Of a stretch of DNA of 64,000 nucleotides, positions 23,151-36,260 are shown piece after piece. The position numbers were made by a program, and so were the translations under genes. The stretch lies in contig OX485808.1 in NCBI GenBank assembly GCA_950295325.1, positions 5,460,501-5,524,500 of the forward strand, given 5' to 3'. How positions within the stretch are numbered: the stretch's first letter is position 1; each line of letters begins with the position of its first letter. The DNA comes from Polytrichum commune (taxonomy: Eukaryota; Streptophyta; Polytrichopsida; Polytrichales; Polytrichaceae). The notes under the pieces were generated by a model. The model was not told the DNA's origin and did not search any database. It saw only the letters and a program-made list of their open reading frames with translations.

Positions 23151-23833
23151 GAATTCTGCGTAATATCAGATGCTTTCGAAATGTGTTCAGCACTCATCCA
23201 TCTCTTAACATATTCAAATGCATCATCATTTTCAGGATGTTCACGCTACAAAGCCTGGCTTGAATTCTTGTTACAATTGTTAATGTCAAACTGAAACGGG
23301 TTTTGTTTTGTCAAAATCGCATGCGTACAGTAATAGTTACAAAACATAATAATCCTTGTTTCTTGAACTGCCGAGAAAACCTCAAGATTCATACGAACCA
23401 GCAATCAGGATGAAGGAGTTGGATCGGTTTATACATATTAGCATGCAATTGCAGGGGTCAAAGGTTTCCACATGAGCGAAGTAAGCGTCGGAAATTCTAT
23501 GCTAAGTGGAGAATTGCGCAAGGACGCGACCGTCCCACGAACGTTGAGTAACATGAGCACCTCCGTTACCGAAAATCATGAAACGAGCACATACAGTAAA
23601 TAAGTAAAATCAAGATCCTTTAATCAAAAGTGAAGGTAAATCATATAGTGGTTAAATCATAGATCCAATTTTGAGATAATCATTGCCTTAGGATAAGTGA
23701 ACTTATTAATATGAAAATGAAATCAAACTCTAAGCTTTAATAATAAAATAAGTAAGAAACTTTTGTCATTTCCATTTGTTGATCAAATTTTTAGTTTGAA
23801 GTTTTGTTGCTCACATCCACTAGTAAAGGTTTA
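23151..23833. other. intergenic, nothing recognised
   Basis: No credible coding region or repeat structure seen. Confidence 0.4.
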
Positions 23834-24520
23834 CAGTCTAACCTCGTTAATACGATACTCGTTTATATGACACCCTCGATATTACGACACATTTTTGCAA
23901 GACCAAACTTTTTAGTTCAAAACTCCCTCTTTTATACGACTACGACACTCGATAATGTGACATTTAGAATCTCCATTTTGTCATATTAAACTTCACTTAT
24001 CATTTGGAACTTAATGATAATTAGGGCCCTATTAATGTAGAATGGACATGGTTAGGGTTAGAGTGGCCTCCTGCCTAGTATGTTGCCTTGTACATGGGTG
24101 ATATAGTATCACCAATATCTTGAGGCTAAACATTATGCATTATTGTTGTATAGTTTATTATAAGAAACCTCTTTATATTTTAGTGTTAATCAAATTATTA
24201 GTTTTCAAAAGTTAGTAAGGAATTTAGATAAGATGACAGTTGTTAACTTGGGTATGCAACACCAAAAATCTTCGGACTCATGTTTCAAGAGTTCTTGTGG
24301 ATATTTGTATTTGTTTGGAATTATAAGTTATTATTTCATACCATCTATATTGCTTAGACTCGTTGTTTATATTTTTGAGCTCATATCACTTAATTTTTCA
24401 TATTCCCTCAATAATATGACAACTTTACGCCATTTGTCATATTTATGAAAAGACGACATCTCTATAATACGGCCTTTTTGTGTTTTTCCCAAACGTGTCA
24501 TACTAAATGCGGAGAACAAT
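23834..24520. mobile_element. degenerate pogo/Tc1-like MITE
   Basis: Begins after a TA with CAGTCTAACCTCGTTAATAC, the style of pogo-family ends, followed by many subterminal AYACGACAC/TATGACA motifs (23860-23990). Near 24495-24515 an inverted, degraded version (CGTGTCATACTAAATGCGG) appears. No transposase frame. The right boundary is approximate and the inverted repeats are imperfect. Confidence 0.45.
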
Positions 24521-26499
24521 AATCATAACATACATTTTTATTATTCATTATATAAGTATTTATTTTGAGCAGCAAAATGTGGTGCAAAGCTAGGATGCAA
24601 CCCCCTGCTTTACAAAATTTCCAATTAATCATTTATGAAGTACCATAATTATTATAATATTATTAGTTTCTTTTGCAAGTTATATATCATTGGATTCGTC
24701 TTCGAGTGAACTACCAAAATTCACTCCTTTAATGACAATCATAAGTATTGAAAAATATTTATTATCAACGTAATCAAATTATTAATATTAAGGGTTATGA
24801 TCCAATGGGTTCCCATCCCAGGAGAGAAAGAGAGGCAACATGTGAATGGCAACTCATATAGTTGTGCACTCCATATGAACACCTTATAACATTGGTTAGT
24901 GTGTTGGAAACAAGAATCTCACTACTAAGACGATCGATCGATCAATGATAGTTCAAGATCAACACATAATTAGGCATGTTGAAGCTTAATTCACATGCTT
25001 GAATCACATGCTCAATTAGTCTCCCTTTTGATCCCATAACTCAAGGAAGCTTCATCACAACCATCTTCAAAGCCGGTACATGTAGTATAGTCCATCACAA
25101 TATAGAAATTTAATGATGAATTCGAATCCAAGAATTTCACAAGCAGAATTTCATACCACCCCCAACCGCCTCCTTTCCCTTCACCTTTTTGTATATGATT
25201 TAATGACTTCAACTTGACTTCCTTGGTTTGAGGTTCCCTTGCACGAGGACGAAGTCAAAGTGTAGTAAGTAAGAGCCAAGGTAATCTCAAGTTAAAGTGA
25301 CTTAGCCTTCATAAAAACCTTAAAGATTTTTTGAACCTACAATACCATATTGGGATCCCAGTTGCCAAATGAGGAGGAATCTAATGGCCAAGGATTCGTG
25401 GCACTCAAGTAAAGTCATATGGTAACAAAAATCGGATGAGTCCATTAAAAAGCTCGGATGGAGCTTACTTTAGTGAAACACCTCCGAGTTGGCATGTAAG
25501 ACCTATTTTCTCCCTCATAGCTATTATGAACTACTAGCTATTTTGTAAATATCAATCAGTTGCCAAGGGGCAATGATGTGGCATTGGATGCTCTGAGCTC
25601 ATTTTCTAACCTCCCATGAGTTGTTTCCAAGGCCATGATGTGGCTTTGAAATTCACATGCTTATTTTGATAAATTTCGCAAGATATCAACTTACATCAAC
25701 TTACATCTCTCCTTACATCTGCTACCGTGCATAGCCGATGTGGTGGGGTGAACATATTTAGGCGCCCAAACTTGTACGACTAGTAGAAGTTGGTTAGTAA
25801 GTACGAGCTAACATGTAGATAGGTAGGTAGGTAGGTAGTGAAAGGTAAGGAGGAATTGACATGTAAGTGGTTTTATTTTGGAATGAGTATTCCTATTGTA
25901 TGTGTGTATGTTCATTCGTCATTTTTGGCATGGATGAAAGGTTTGTGCATGTTGCTGCTACTAGCAGCTTACTATGTCATGACGAAGTTGCAATTCACTA
26001 TGATGGTGTTGATGTTGATAAAATTCCTAGTTTTCAATGATGTTGTGGATTCAATTGAGCATGTTTCCCCCATAGGTAGTTGGAGGGGCTCTTGTGGGTG
26101 TGACCGTGGTCATCCTCTTCACAGTGTTCGGAGAGGCCACAATGGTGGTTGGTGTTCAATTGTGCATTCACCTACCTATGTTGAAACACAACTTGCATTG
26201 GTTGAGGCATTGCAATTTGTGAGGCATTTTGGTTCTACGTTGTTAAGCCCAAGCTTGAATGTTGTTGAGGGTTAGCATGTCTTGCCAAGCTTCAATGCTC
26301 ATGTTGATGTTCAATGTTGTTTAGGCTCAACATGTGATGTCTGTAAACACCAAAGCTTGTGCGAATGAGGTAAATAATGTGCATGTTCAAGTGTCTACAT
26401 ACACTAAAGTTTGTATGAATCAAGTTAATATGGTGCCTCAATTGTATAGACACTCAACCTAATTCAATGTTGAAGGCCATATGCATATTGTTCCGGATT
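24521..26499. other. AT-rich intergenic stretch
   Basis: No gene supported. Contains a GGTA tandem repeat (about 25821-25839) and a GATC cluster near 24930. The frame at 25838-26275 has hydrophobic runs but no recognised domain. Confidence 0.4.
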
Positions 26500-27180
26500 C
26501 TAACAATCTAGGGCAACTTGAGGTGGAGGTAATCTAGTCTCTCCCCAGAGATGGAAAGAGTTCCACTCTTTAGCAAGAAAATCCTCCTTGATATCAACAT
26601 ATGTTGTATTTGATGTGGTTGGGTTGCCATGGATTTCCCAATGAGATAAACCCCATGATGTCTTCCACATGGTTGTCGATTGGTACCGAGTGTTAAATCC
26701 TTGTTCGGCCATGTGTTGGGATATGAGGTTGCTTTACTAACTAGCCAAGAGGGAGATAAGTGGGCAAGGCATTGTTGAAAGCCCATTGTAAGCTTGAGAG
26801 CATATAATTCTATGGGTAGTTCTCCAAATTCAGCCAATAAGATATGATAGGTAGTCGTAGGACCCCTTTCAATTTTGCCCATTGCCTAAATATTTTTTCT
26901 AAAACAAAGTCATAAAGCTTGCCAAAGATTGTTCCTAGCATTATGGTCCCCGGGGAGCGTCTTTCATCATATTTGAAGATCATTTGGATGATGTTGAGAG
27001 CCCGTGAAGCCATGAAACCCTCTTTAGCCACCAAATTAAATAGCTTGGTGATTATTTCGCATAGGTCATTTGCAACCCATTTTAGAAGCTCAAGTTTTAA
27101 CCCATGTATATCCCCCGCCTTGTGATTTGCTAGATCTTTCAATGGTTTCCAAGTGATCAACAAAGAGGAATATTAACCTT
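26500..27180 (-). pseudogene. decayed LINE reverse-transcriptase fragment
   Basis: The minus-strand frame starting at 27163 reads GDIHGLKLELLKWVANDLCE, LFNLVAKEGF, NIIQMIFKYDERRSPGTIML, LGTIFGKLYDFVLEKIF, matching the plant LINE RT N-terminal blocks (aGpDGl, w..a.i..i.KkGd...p.nyR.i, .gKl....l..rl). A different frame then gives LLAEFGELPIELYALKLTMGF, which resembles the region after the RT core in the same elements. The catalytic YADD region between them is gone, so this is an internally deleted, frameshifted copy. It is not related in composition to the G-poor element at 5868. Confidence 0.7.
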
Positions 27181-27352
27181 CAATATCACTTCATGTTCTT
27201 ATGCCCCATTCCCACTTGACTTTAGCTAAGCCTGAAAGTAGGTTCTAAAAACACGGCCTTCACACCATTGACATTATCTAGTCCCGAGCCTAGTTGACAA
27301 ATGATGTGGCATGGTTTAAAAGTGGAGGTTTTAAGCCTCAAGCACTAACCAT

Positions 27353-28315
27353 CAGTGTGTATGTTTGACAGATTTCATGTGACGTTCAACCTCAAATCCA
27401 AAGTGTCACGTGATGTTTTCAAAAACAAAAATGAATGTCAATTGACATCTACATTTTATTCCAAAATGTCACCTCAATTTTTGGCTTACACAATATTTTA
27501 GAAATCTAATATTTTGAATAATAAAAAACAAACTTGATTTGTAACAAAAAAAAAACTATCAATCGAGCGTAAGTATCCTTCGGTCTCGCATGTTTCTCCA
27601 AATGTTTCCAGAGAGGCAGGGGAAGTGGAAAGCAACCACACAATCACAACTTCATAATTACACGTTAATTATCCCAACAGAACAATTCACTCTGGAACAA
27701 AGTGCACTACAATCAATCGTAACTGAAAGCATGCGTTGATCTTCGTGCCACTTCTGCGTCATTTTTGCAATAAGAAGCCTCTCCAGCTCCAAGAAAGCTC
27801 AAAGGGATTCAGATGCTTTCAACAAGGGAGCTTTGCGATTCAAAGGGAATTGCTCAAAACAACTTTGGTTGAAAGCAAGAAAAACTCACATTGGTTGGAA
27901 GCAAGAAAAAACTCATATGGAGTGGAGGATGTGCAAGCACCACGGTGATACAAACATTTGCCTCGCCATGTTCCTAGTTAGTCTCGCTCTCTGATCACCG
28001 TCTTAATTAGCTCCCGGTTACAAAGGAAATTGCAAGAGCAAAGTTGAACTTAAGTATGTGAGTGAGTGTAGGAAGTTCTCCTATTGTTATGGGTTATGTT
28101 TTCCGGATACTTGAGCTGCACTTTATAGTACTCAAGTAATACGTGTCATTTCAATTTCTAGTGTGTCAATTGACGTGTGGTTTTTTTCTTCAGAAGTCAC
28201 AGTACGTGTCAATTTCTAGATTGTGCGTGTCAATTGACGTGCATTTTTTTTTTGTGCAAGTTTTTGCGTGTCAAAAGAGAAAAACTTGCAAAAACTTTGT
28301 CAAACATATACACTG
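27353..28315. mobile_element. non-autonomous hAT-like element
   Basis: 963 bp with terminal inverted repeats CAGTGTGTATGTTTGACA and TGTCAAACATATACACTG, flanked by the perfect 8-bp target duplication CTAACCAT (27345-27352 and 28316-28323). An 8-bp duplication with CA(G/C)TG ends is the hAT signature. The palindrome GTCAATTGAC recurs at 27437, 28165 and 28229, likely subterminal transposase-binding repeats. The inner 300-500 bp (about 27560-28060) lack these motifs and could be captured sequence; the frame 27736-27948 has no recognised domain. No transposase. Confidence 0.85.
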
Positions 28316-28323
28316 CTAACCAT

Positions 28324-29008
28324 CCCATCGGTACCTAGACATGAGGCAAGAATGTAGGACCTTTAAAAGTGTCGCCTCCCACCCTTGCGATAGGTTGTTT
28401 TTAGTCTTAGCTATGAGGGCATGAGGAGCTTCATTAACAAACAACGATGGTAAGATGGATGAGTAGTAAGGTATTTGGGGATGGGACAAAAACTATCCAA
28501 CATTTCATTGCTTGGTAGATAAAACAATGAAATGTGTGAAGGCTACTTAACTAAAATCTACTCGACAATCTCTAGAGCAAGTTCTTATAGGTGCATTGGG
28601 ATAGCCGGATGCCTCCACTATAACCGAGAGAACTTTACCTGGTTTTTAGGAAAGACTTTGCTTATTTCATAATTCAGGTGGGAAGGGGGCATTTGACATT
28701 TTACACAAATGTAATTTTTGCATGAATTCAACCTTGAGCCAGAAGACAATACAATGCACATTCGTTTTGTAGTTATCTACCCTGGGAAAACCTTGATCTT
28801 TTCAAGTGATATGTATACTCCAATGAAAAAAAAAATTGAATTACAAGATATGAATAGTTACAAATTCCAGCCAAATGTATGTTTTGGACTGGAAAGAATA
28901 GATCTAGTAGCTACACAAGGACAAGGATACCAAGTTAATCCTGGACTAGTAGTCAATAAGACAGATGCAAGGAACAATATGTACAATACATATGAACACA
29001 AGTCTTGT
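28324..29008. other. intergenic, 3' flank of cysteine protease
   Basis: Probably includes the 3' UTR of the minus-strand protease gene. A frame at 28718-29044 overlaps the protease last exon on the other strand and shows no domain. Confidence 0.4.
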
Positions 29009-32000
29009 TTACTTCTTGAGGTCTTCAGGCACAACCGGATATGATGCACATGTTGCTACACCTGTTGCAAGATTACCACAATGACAGAACACTTTAGAAA
29101 AAAGTAGAATAAAACTCACCAAAAATTCCTACTTAACACTTATAATATCTGCAAATCAGTCAGACACTAGAATAAAGAAGGTGCATATCTGCTAAACCCC
29201 TTTCTGAACCTCACATCAGAAGTATGAACCTTCAGAACCACAAATGAGAATTGTTTCAATCCTCAGACAGGAAACGGGCACCTTATTAGAGGCACAACTT
29301 AGCCCATGATGAACAATTAAAAAACTGGATAGGTCAGGGTGAAGAAATGAGATTATTCCCACGAGGACTTACCACACATGTTTTTGCCCATTTCCATGTT
29401 GAAATAGCCACCCAGACCCCAATCAGCACCCCATGAGTTCTTGATAATCCAGTAAGGAGTGCCATTCTCATCCGATCCATACCCAACAGCCAGCACAGCA
29501 TGGTTCACAGTCTGCACAATCCATTCCAGGGTTTTTATTTTAAAATGATTCAAGTCCCTTTATTTATTTGACACAAGGTAAGGAGGCATGCTTAAACATT
29601 GAGGCATCTAAGATACTCAAAACATCCTGTATTTTCATGTAAAAAATAGTACATGCAGTCAAGGACCAAGTGGAACAGGATTTACAGTATCGTGCAGAAC
29701 TTTAAATCTAGATCCTACCCACCAGGATGTTCCTACACCCTAACAACACTCTTCACCACATGAAATTTTATACTCTTAATTGCAATCAAAATGTATCGAG
29801 CATTGTTGCAACACCTGCAATTATCTTGGTTGCATATAATCAGCTCAGTCACTCCTAGTTGATCATGAAGGTCATCCCTAAATTACTGTGAAGTATGGGT
29901 TTACCTGTGGACCAGTGTGACATTCATGGCTGGTATACACTCCTGCGTTGTATAATCTGAAATCACTGATCACCTCAAAAGCAACACTCACAGGCCTCAT
30001 TGTTCCGACTGCATGCTTCAACTGATTCTCCGCACCCTGTTTCACAAAGTGGTAACATTTTTCAACGAGATGTGAAGTACAGTGAAAAGTAGAAATACAT
30101 ATTAGAATCATGCCAGATTGTTAATGATGGAGAATACACGTAAATATGATTTAACTCGGAGAATAGAATATAGAGAGTAAAGGAGGAGAAAAAGTACAGA
30201 CATATATTTTCAGTAAAGATCAGCAAAAACAGCAACTTAAGATATGAACTGAATGACAAGACCCCACAATAACTTGAAGAGTTTCGTTGACATGACTGCA
30301 TCAAAAAATGAACCTTAAAGTCAGAATTGGGTTCACACCTCTGTGATATTCACAACATCATAGACTTGGGCACCAACTGTGCTGTCACGGAATTTGCAGG
30401 AGCTGTCCTTAGCAAAGTAAGGATAAGATTCCTCCGTATCAAGACCACCATTGTATCGAATGTACTCAAATGCCTGGGATGGAAGTCCACCTCCACACCC
30501 AAAATTGTTGAACTCACCAGCACAGTCTACTAACTGTTGCTCAGATAGGAGAACCATTTTCCCAGTAGCCTGTGCATGGGCTGATTCCAGAGCTCCAGTT
30601 GTACTGAAAATACATTTCAAAATAATCAGACGATAATATGCGGGATCCTCATTCTACTCAAGAAACTTTAATAATTAGCACTAGTCCAGCCAGGTGGTCA
30701 GCATTCAGGTAGAACAACATACAGACTACCAAAGTAACGTCTCCTATACAATGGACAGCATGGTGGTGATGAGACTGTCGCCCCACCTTTTTGGGAAGGT
30801 GAGGGGACAATGGAGGCCTGGGGGGACCAGATGCAATGTGTCATATGCACAGATGCAAAGGGCCAGGACAGCACAGGCCCTTACTAGTAAATTACACATG
30901 ATGCAAGACCAAACAAGAGATGGCTTACCTGAATGTCCAGCAGGAGCCACAGCTAGCTTGATTCTTCACTGGACTAACGATACCTTCTGTCCGCCAATCT
31001 TTCTGCAGTAAACATGGTACTTTTCAGTCACCTCACATTTCGTAGATGTACGAATTCAAAGGGGATATTAGTAAAATCTCGCACTCCTGACTATCAAAAC
31101 AGTCTGCCTGAAGAATGAAGATCCCCAACACATGGTTTCAATAACTTGTGTAACTAACCGTGGTACTAAGAATGTATGTACCAGAACATTTACACCAAAG
31201 ATATAGAAAACAAGTATGCAAGATTGTCCACTCACTCGGGCTTCTATAGACAATCCATACAACCATAACTTTCTGACCACAACCATTAGCAGACATCCAG
31301 AAACTCAATCCCCAGGAAAGAGTTCAGTAACATACAGTCTCTGGAACCTCCACGCTAGTGAGCACATGATTGCCCTCAGTGGCCGAACAATTCTGTTCAC
31401 CTTTCAGTAACCGCGAATCTCTGAACTCCTCAAACGTGACATCAGCAAACTCTGCAACCACACATGATACACCAGAAGGGGTCCATTGTCAAAAACAGAT
31501 AACACATCTTTCTCACAAAGTGCAATCTCTTCAAACCCACCTTTGTGCACTGCAACCCTCTCGTAAGAAACAGCTACAAAGAATGAGACTCTTGCTACAT
31601 TATAGGATTAGGGACATACCATTGATCGCCAGAGTGTAGGAATGTCCCTCCTTGTTGTGCCTCTCCACAAGTTTCAGACTATCCACATAAATTGCAAATC
31701 GGTGCTTCAGCTCCGACACTGTCTCGTACGCCTTCTTGTACCTGCAGCAAAAACCGAATCAATGCCTCGCTAAAATCCCCATCCCCTTAACATTTTTACA
31801 ACATTTCGTGTCAGCTCTCACCTAATTAAGCATCATGGCAGACAACCTTTGTTGCTCGCCAATGAAAGCTACTGGGATAAGATAAAGCGTTCTTACGAGG
31901 AAGACAGGAACGTTCTTCATTGCATTTTGAGCTACCACATGAAATTTAACCTTCGTCACAGAAACACCCTACTCTGTTCTTTAAACCGTTTCACATCCAG

Positions 32001-33495
32001 AATTGCGTTTTCTTTCGCGAGAAACACAACAGATTACCAAATCCATATAACAAAGACTCCATCCAAGTAGCTCAAAGATAACGTTTCGATCTTCGCGCAA
32101 ATGTGCCAATGCAAAAGCAGTGTGCAACACCAGCAACCTGGTGTCACATGGAAGTCAATTACGGCACCGCTTGAACACACATTTCTGCTTCTTTCTGGCC
32201 ATCTACGCAGCGAAAACCTTCCTAACAACCGATGTCACAGGCAATTTCTCGGTTGCGGTAGCAACAGATACAAAATCTCGAACCTCTACCGAATCCAGTC
32301 CAGCGAATCCTATCCAGGCGAGCTACTGGCACAAGATGAAGCGTTGTTCCGGAGGACGGCAGCGACGTGCATCTTTCCATTTTAAGCAACAGCTAAGCTC
32401 TTGTCGCAAAAGCACCTTCCCCTGTTCTTAAGACCAAATACATCCACAGTTGTATTTCCTTTCACGAGGAACACAACAACAGTTGAAAAGATCAGTCCAT
32501 GTACAAAAAACTCCGTCCACGTAGCCCTAACATAGCGCTTTGAGCTTCGCCCACATGTGCTAATGCAAAAGCACAATGTGGAACAACAGCAACATGATGT
32601 CACACATAAGCCAATAAAGGCACCGCTTGAACACGAATTTCTACCTCTTCTCCGCCTCTACACAGCGATAAACCTTTCTGACAACCGATATTACAGGCAA
32701 GCTCTCGGTTGCAATCCCTGGAAAAGTAGAAAAGTGCTTCTTTGCATTTTAAGCAACGACGTGAGCTGAGCCCTTGTCGCAAAAGTACCTTAACCTGTTC
32801 TTAGACCGATTCACTTACAAAATCGTCTTTTCTTTCACAGAAACACATCAACAGATAACCAGATCCAACTACATGCAAAATCCGCATCCACGTAGCTCGA
32901 AGATAATGTTTCGAACTTCGCGCGCGTATGCAAGAGCGCAATGTGGAACATCAACAACCACCAAATGTAACACATAAGTCAATTACGACAACGCTTGAAC
33001 ACGAGTTTCAGATACTTCTCTCCCTCTTCGCAGGGAAAGTCTTCCTAACAACCAATATCGCAGGCAACTTCTCGGTTCCCATTGCAACAGATACAAGCTC
33101 ATGAACCTTGACCGAATCACAAAATTTTCACTGCACACACACTGAAGAGAAATCCGTTTAACTTCCCTCTCGACTCCGCTCCTTTGATTCCAGCCCCGGT
33201 GCAGGCGCCACAACCAAAGCCAGACACGAACATCATCAAGAACCACCAAGAATGACACATCAAGATAACAAAGACTGCGGCGCACATACTTGGAAGCAAA
33301 TTCAGCGAAGGCAAGCGCATGTGCGTGATGACCAAGCGCATCTGTGAAGCGGTCGACTGCAAGCAAAGCCTCCGAATCCGTCACCATGGCAATTTGGCCT
33401 TCATTCGAGGGCGTCAGGCGAGCTCCCGAGGTCGCCAGAAAGCTCAGAATTACGGCTACACACAGAAAAACCCCTGGAGACATTCTGGACGCCAT
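29009..33495 (-). CDS. aleurain/cathepsin H-like cysteine protease (eight exons)
   Basis: Exons: 33290-33495, 31620-31741, 31336-31451, 30929-31002, 30339-30603, 29905-30036, 29373-29511, 29009-29061; all joins keep frame and give 368 residues. Signal peptide [21 protein letters not shown]29 propeptide ([44 protein letters not shown]). Mature papain-fold: [11 protein letters not shown] holds the catalytic Cys, [20 protein letters not shown] is the usual segment, the catalytic His is in [12 protein letters not shown] and the Asn in [13 protein letters not shown]. The end is [16 protein letters not shown]. Plant aleurains are vacuolar thiol (amino)peptidases in the C1A family. The mini-chain region upstream of the mature enzyme ([11 protein letters not shown]) is present. 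Intron 1 (1.55 kb) holds a tandem array and intron 4 a dispersed repeat. All catalytic residues are intact. Confidence 0.95.
30742..30895 (+). repeat. dispersed repeat copy in protease intron
   Basis: Third copy of the family seen twice at 4455-4740: ACAATGGACAGCATGG, GTGATGAGACTGTCGCCCC, AAGGTGAGGGGACAATGG, AATGTGTCATATGCACA, AAGGGCCAGGACAGCACA. It lies between exons 5 and 4 of the protease gene. Confidence 0.65.
31850..33110. repeat. tandem array filling protease intron 1
   Basis: Three degenerate units of roughly 370-460 bp. Anchors are GCATTTTGAGCTAC (31923), CATTTTAAGCAAC (about 32379) and GCATTTTAAGCAAC (about 32747); each unit later carries a CGCTTGAACAC block and TTCTCGGTTGC or CTCTCGGTTGC. 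No splice site or coding segment of the protease is repeated here, as far as I can see. Confidence 0.75.
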
Positions 33496-35280
33496 GGTTG
33501 CTGCAAAGTTTGCAACGAATTCGCAACAATCCGCACAACCTGTGAAGCAAATGGGGCCGGAACAAGAGGTGGTGTGGCCCTTTTGTGTGTGTTGTGTGTG
33601 TTGAGCTTGCTGCAGTTGGGGATAGATGAAAGTGTGGATGAAGATTCGTTCTGTTCGTTCAGCGGATGATTCCGTGCCCTCGCTTTGCACGTCTGCTGGC
33701 TTTCTCCCTCGTACACGGAACAAGCATCAAGCATGCTTGGTGTAAGTAGGATAATTTTGGGCCCCTTTACCCTCGCTTACTATACTAGGTTGGTACTTTT
33801 GTAGGCTTAAACATTGAGTGTTCTTGGAGAATGGCTCGAGTGTTCGTGTGAAGGTTCTCGTGTAGTGAGTCGTGACCCGTGCCCTTTATCAATCTAGAAT
33901 GTGGTAGAAGTATGATGGATAAAGTTCTAATGGTGTCTACTTTAGAACCAAAAAACACCCAAAAATAATAGTGTATATGAGAGTAATATTTGTGTTGTTG
34001 ATACAAGCACATTTCTCTCTCTATATATATATATTGGAGAAGGCAACTTATGATGGAAATGTTAACTAGTACATATACTTAAGATGTGATGTGATAAAAA
34101 AGAAAAAACTCTAGATGTTTATTTTTTACATATAACATGGTGAATATACACAATAATGTGTTTACAACAAGAGATGATGTCCACGTCTAAGGCTAAGCCA
34201 TGTGTTTTTTTTCTTTATTACTTATCGTAGGACTCCGAGTCCATGTATAAATTTCATTGTGCTCAGACTGTATGTGCAAGTCTACATTTATTTATTACCT
34301 AGCTCTTAGTATAGTGCAATGTCACAAATGCATTCTCCTTGACATACGATAATGTACTAAATAAAGTTTCAAATCCGTAAATACAAATAAATTGACATGA
34401 AGACTCGGTGAGGACTTTGGTAGAATTTATGTGTTATAGACACACTTAGATCTTCAAGGGTTATGTTCGCTTACAAGAGTAGGTAAGTACCCAAAATAAG
34501 CAAACAATTGTGTGCTTATTTGAGAATGAGAGTGTTCACAAGAAGGTTATTGTGTAGTGATCCGCGTCTTGGAGCTTGTATGATTTTAGAAAGTGGTAGG
34601 AGTATAGTTGATGAATATAGTTGATGAAATGCTATGGGAGAGGACCCCAACTTCACATGAGTAATGTGTGTGAACTATGCCATCATTGTGCTTGGCAACA
34701 AGCCATTATGTAGAACAACCGATTGCACTAAAGTTTATGTACTAACAACCATGAAAACATGGCTTAGGAATTGTGGCAACCATGTTAGGGGTATGGTTAA
34801 AACAAAAACCTGGCTCCTTTAGGTTTCTACACTAAACATGATACTTAGTGTTTGACACACTAAATACGAATGCATACACTAAATATCAACAACCCTATGA
34901 AAGTAAGTAACATTAAATGTAAACTCAAACACTAAATACCAACTATGGTAATATGTGGAAGTTACATGTTTGAATTTAGTGTTAGTAAGGATATGAAAAA
35001 AAACCAATGATAAAAGGGAGAAGTCCAGCATATCTTCTAACACAAATTATTAAAAAAATGAAAATTAGTGTTGAGCGGGGTAGGGTCGTAACAACATTAT
35101 ATATAATCAAACACTAAATATTCTATTTAGTGTAGTTGTTTCCCCCCCCCCCCCCCACCCACCCCAACTTAATCTTACTAGATCATATGAACACATAATG
35201 TTAAGGAGGGAAGGACTATCACTTACTAACACACTTCCCGATCATCCAAGATAAACCCATGAAATAGTATGCAATCCGAA
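33496..35280. other. protease 5' flank and intergenic
   Basis: Promoter and 5' UTR of the minus-strand protease should lie in the first few hundred bases. A (TA)n run is at about 34023-34033 and a C15 tract at about 35142-35156. No gene recognised. Confidence 0.4.
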
Positions 35281-36260
35281 GGTTATTTATTTTCAGTCGA
35301 TTTGACACCGGAATTCGTTATAAAGACTCCAAACTAGTCTTTCTCCGCCATTGGAGATGACTCATTGGCCACAAACCTCGAGAAAGTCATGTGTTTATAT
35401 TGGATGGATGGATGGATGGATGAGAGGTATGCTTGTATACAATAATTCCGTCTCTTTGTAAGTCAGTAGCCTGCGCTGGTTTGAAGGGTATATAACATAT
35501 CCCGTGACATTGTCAGCCAATAATAAGTGCCCCAGATGGAAAACGTGTCATTGTGTCTCCAGAAGTTCAGAACAATATCACACAAGCTTAGTAAACTTAA
35601 GGTTGGTGGTGAATAGTAAGCTCAGTAAGCTTCACTTACTAAATTTTTATTGCGAGTATTCGACTTTCAAGTGCCACATAGATATATTGTAAAGAGTAAA
35701 ATGAAAGAATGATGAGGAAAATACATGCCCGGAAATTTTTACCACGGAATGTGGCTACTTTCGGGGAGAGAGGGAATTATTGTATACGGAGCGTACCTCT
35801 CATCCATCCAACATGTGAACTTGACCCTCTATAGGTGTGTAGCTGATGTGTCATTTCAAAATGACTTTGAGTAGATTGGTTTGGGACCTATAAAGTTAAT
35901 GTGGTGTCAATTGAACAAATTTTATAAACAGTAAGATGAGAAGAATGATTATAAAAAAACCCAGTCTGAAATTTTCACCACGGATGTGGGTTTATTTTGT
36001 AGGGAGAGAAGGCATTATCATATACATGCATACCTCTCATCCATCCAACCAAACAAACTTGATCCCCTATAAGTTTGTTGTTGATTCATCACCAAATGAC
36101 CCCGAATAAATTGATTCGGGATCTTTAAAACTAATTATATTGTCAAATCAACTTTAAAAAAGTAACCTCCGGATTGCATACCATCTCAGGGCTTTTATGT
36201 TGGATGAATGAGAGGTATGCTCGGATACAACAATCCCTTCTCTCTCTTTTTCAACATCCG
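35281..36260. repeat. small foldback/MITE-like family, several copies
   Basis: A module reading TTTGACACCGGAATT, then GGATGGATGAGAGGTATGC and TATACAATAATTCC occurs forward at about 35300-35455 and 36170-36255 (partial), and inverted at 35760-35930 and 35990-36165. The forward/inverted pair 35300-35930 forms a foldback. Copies inside the forward unit carry a GGAT tetranucleotide expansion (35402-35420). More copies are at 41691-41960. Confidence 0.6.

Noticed and set aside
25838-26275. 145-codon plus-strand frame with hydrophobic runs and VETQLALVEALQF
   Set aside because: Faint resemblance to the Glu motif of RNase H, but no partner catalytic motifs and no frame context.
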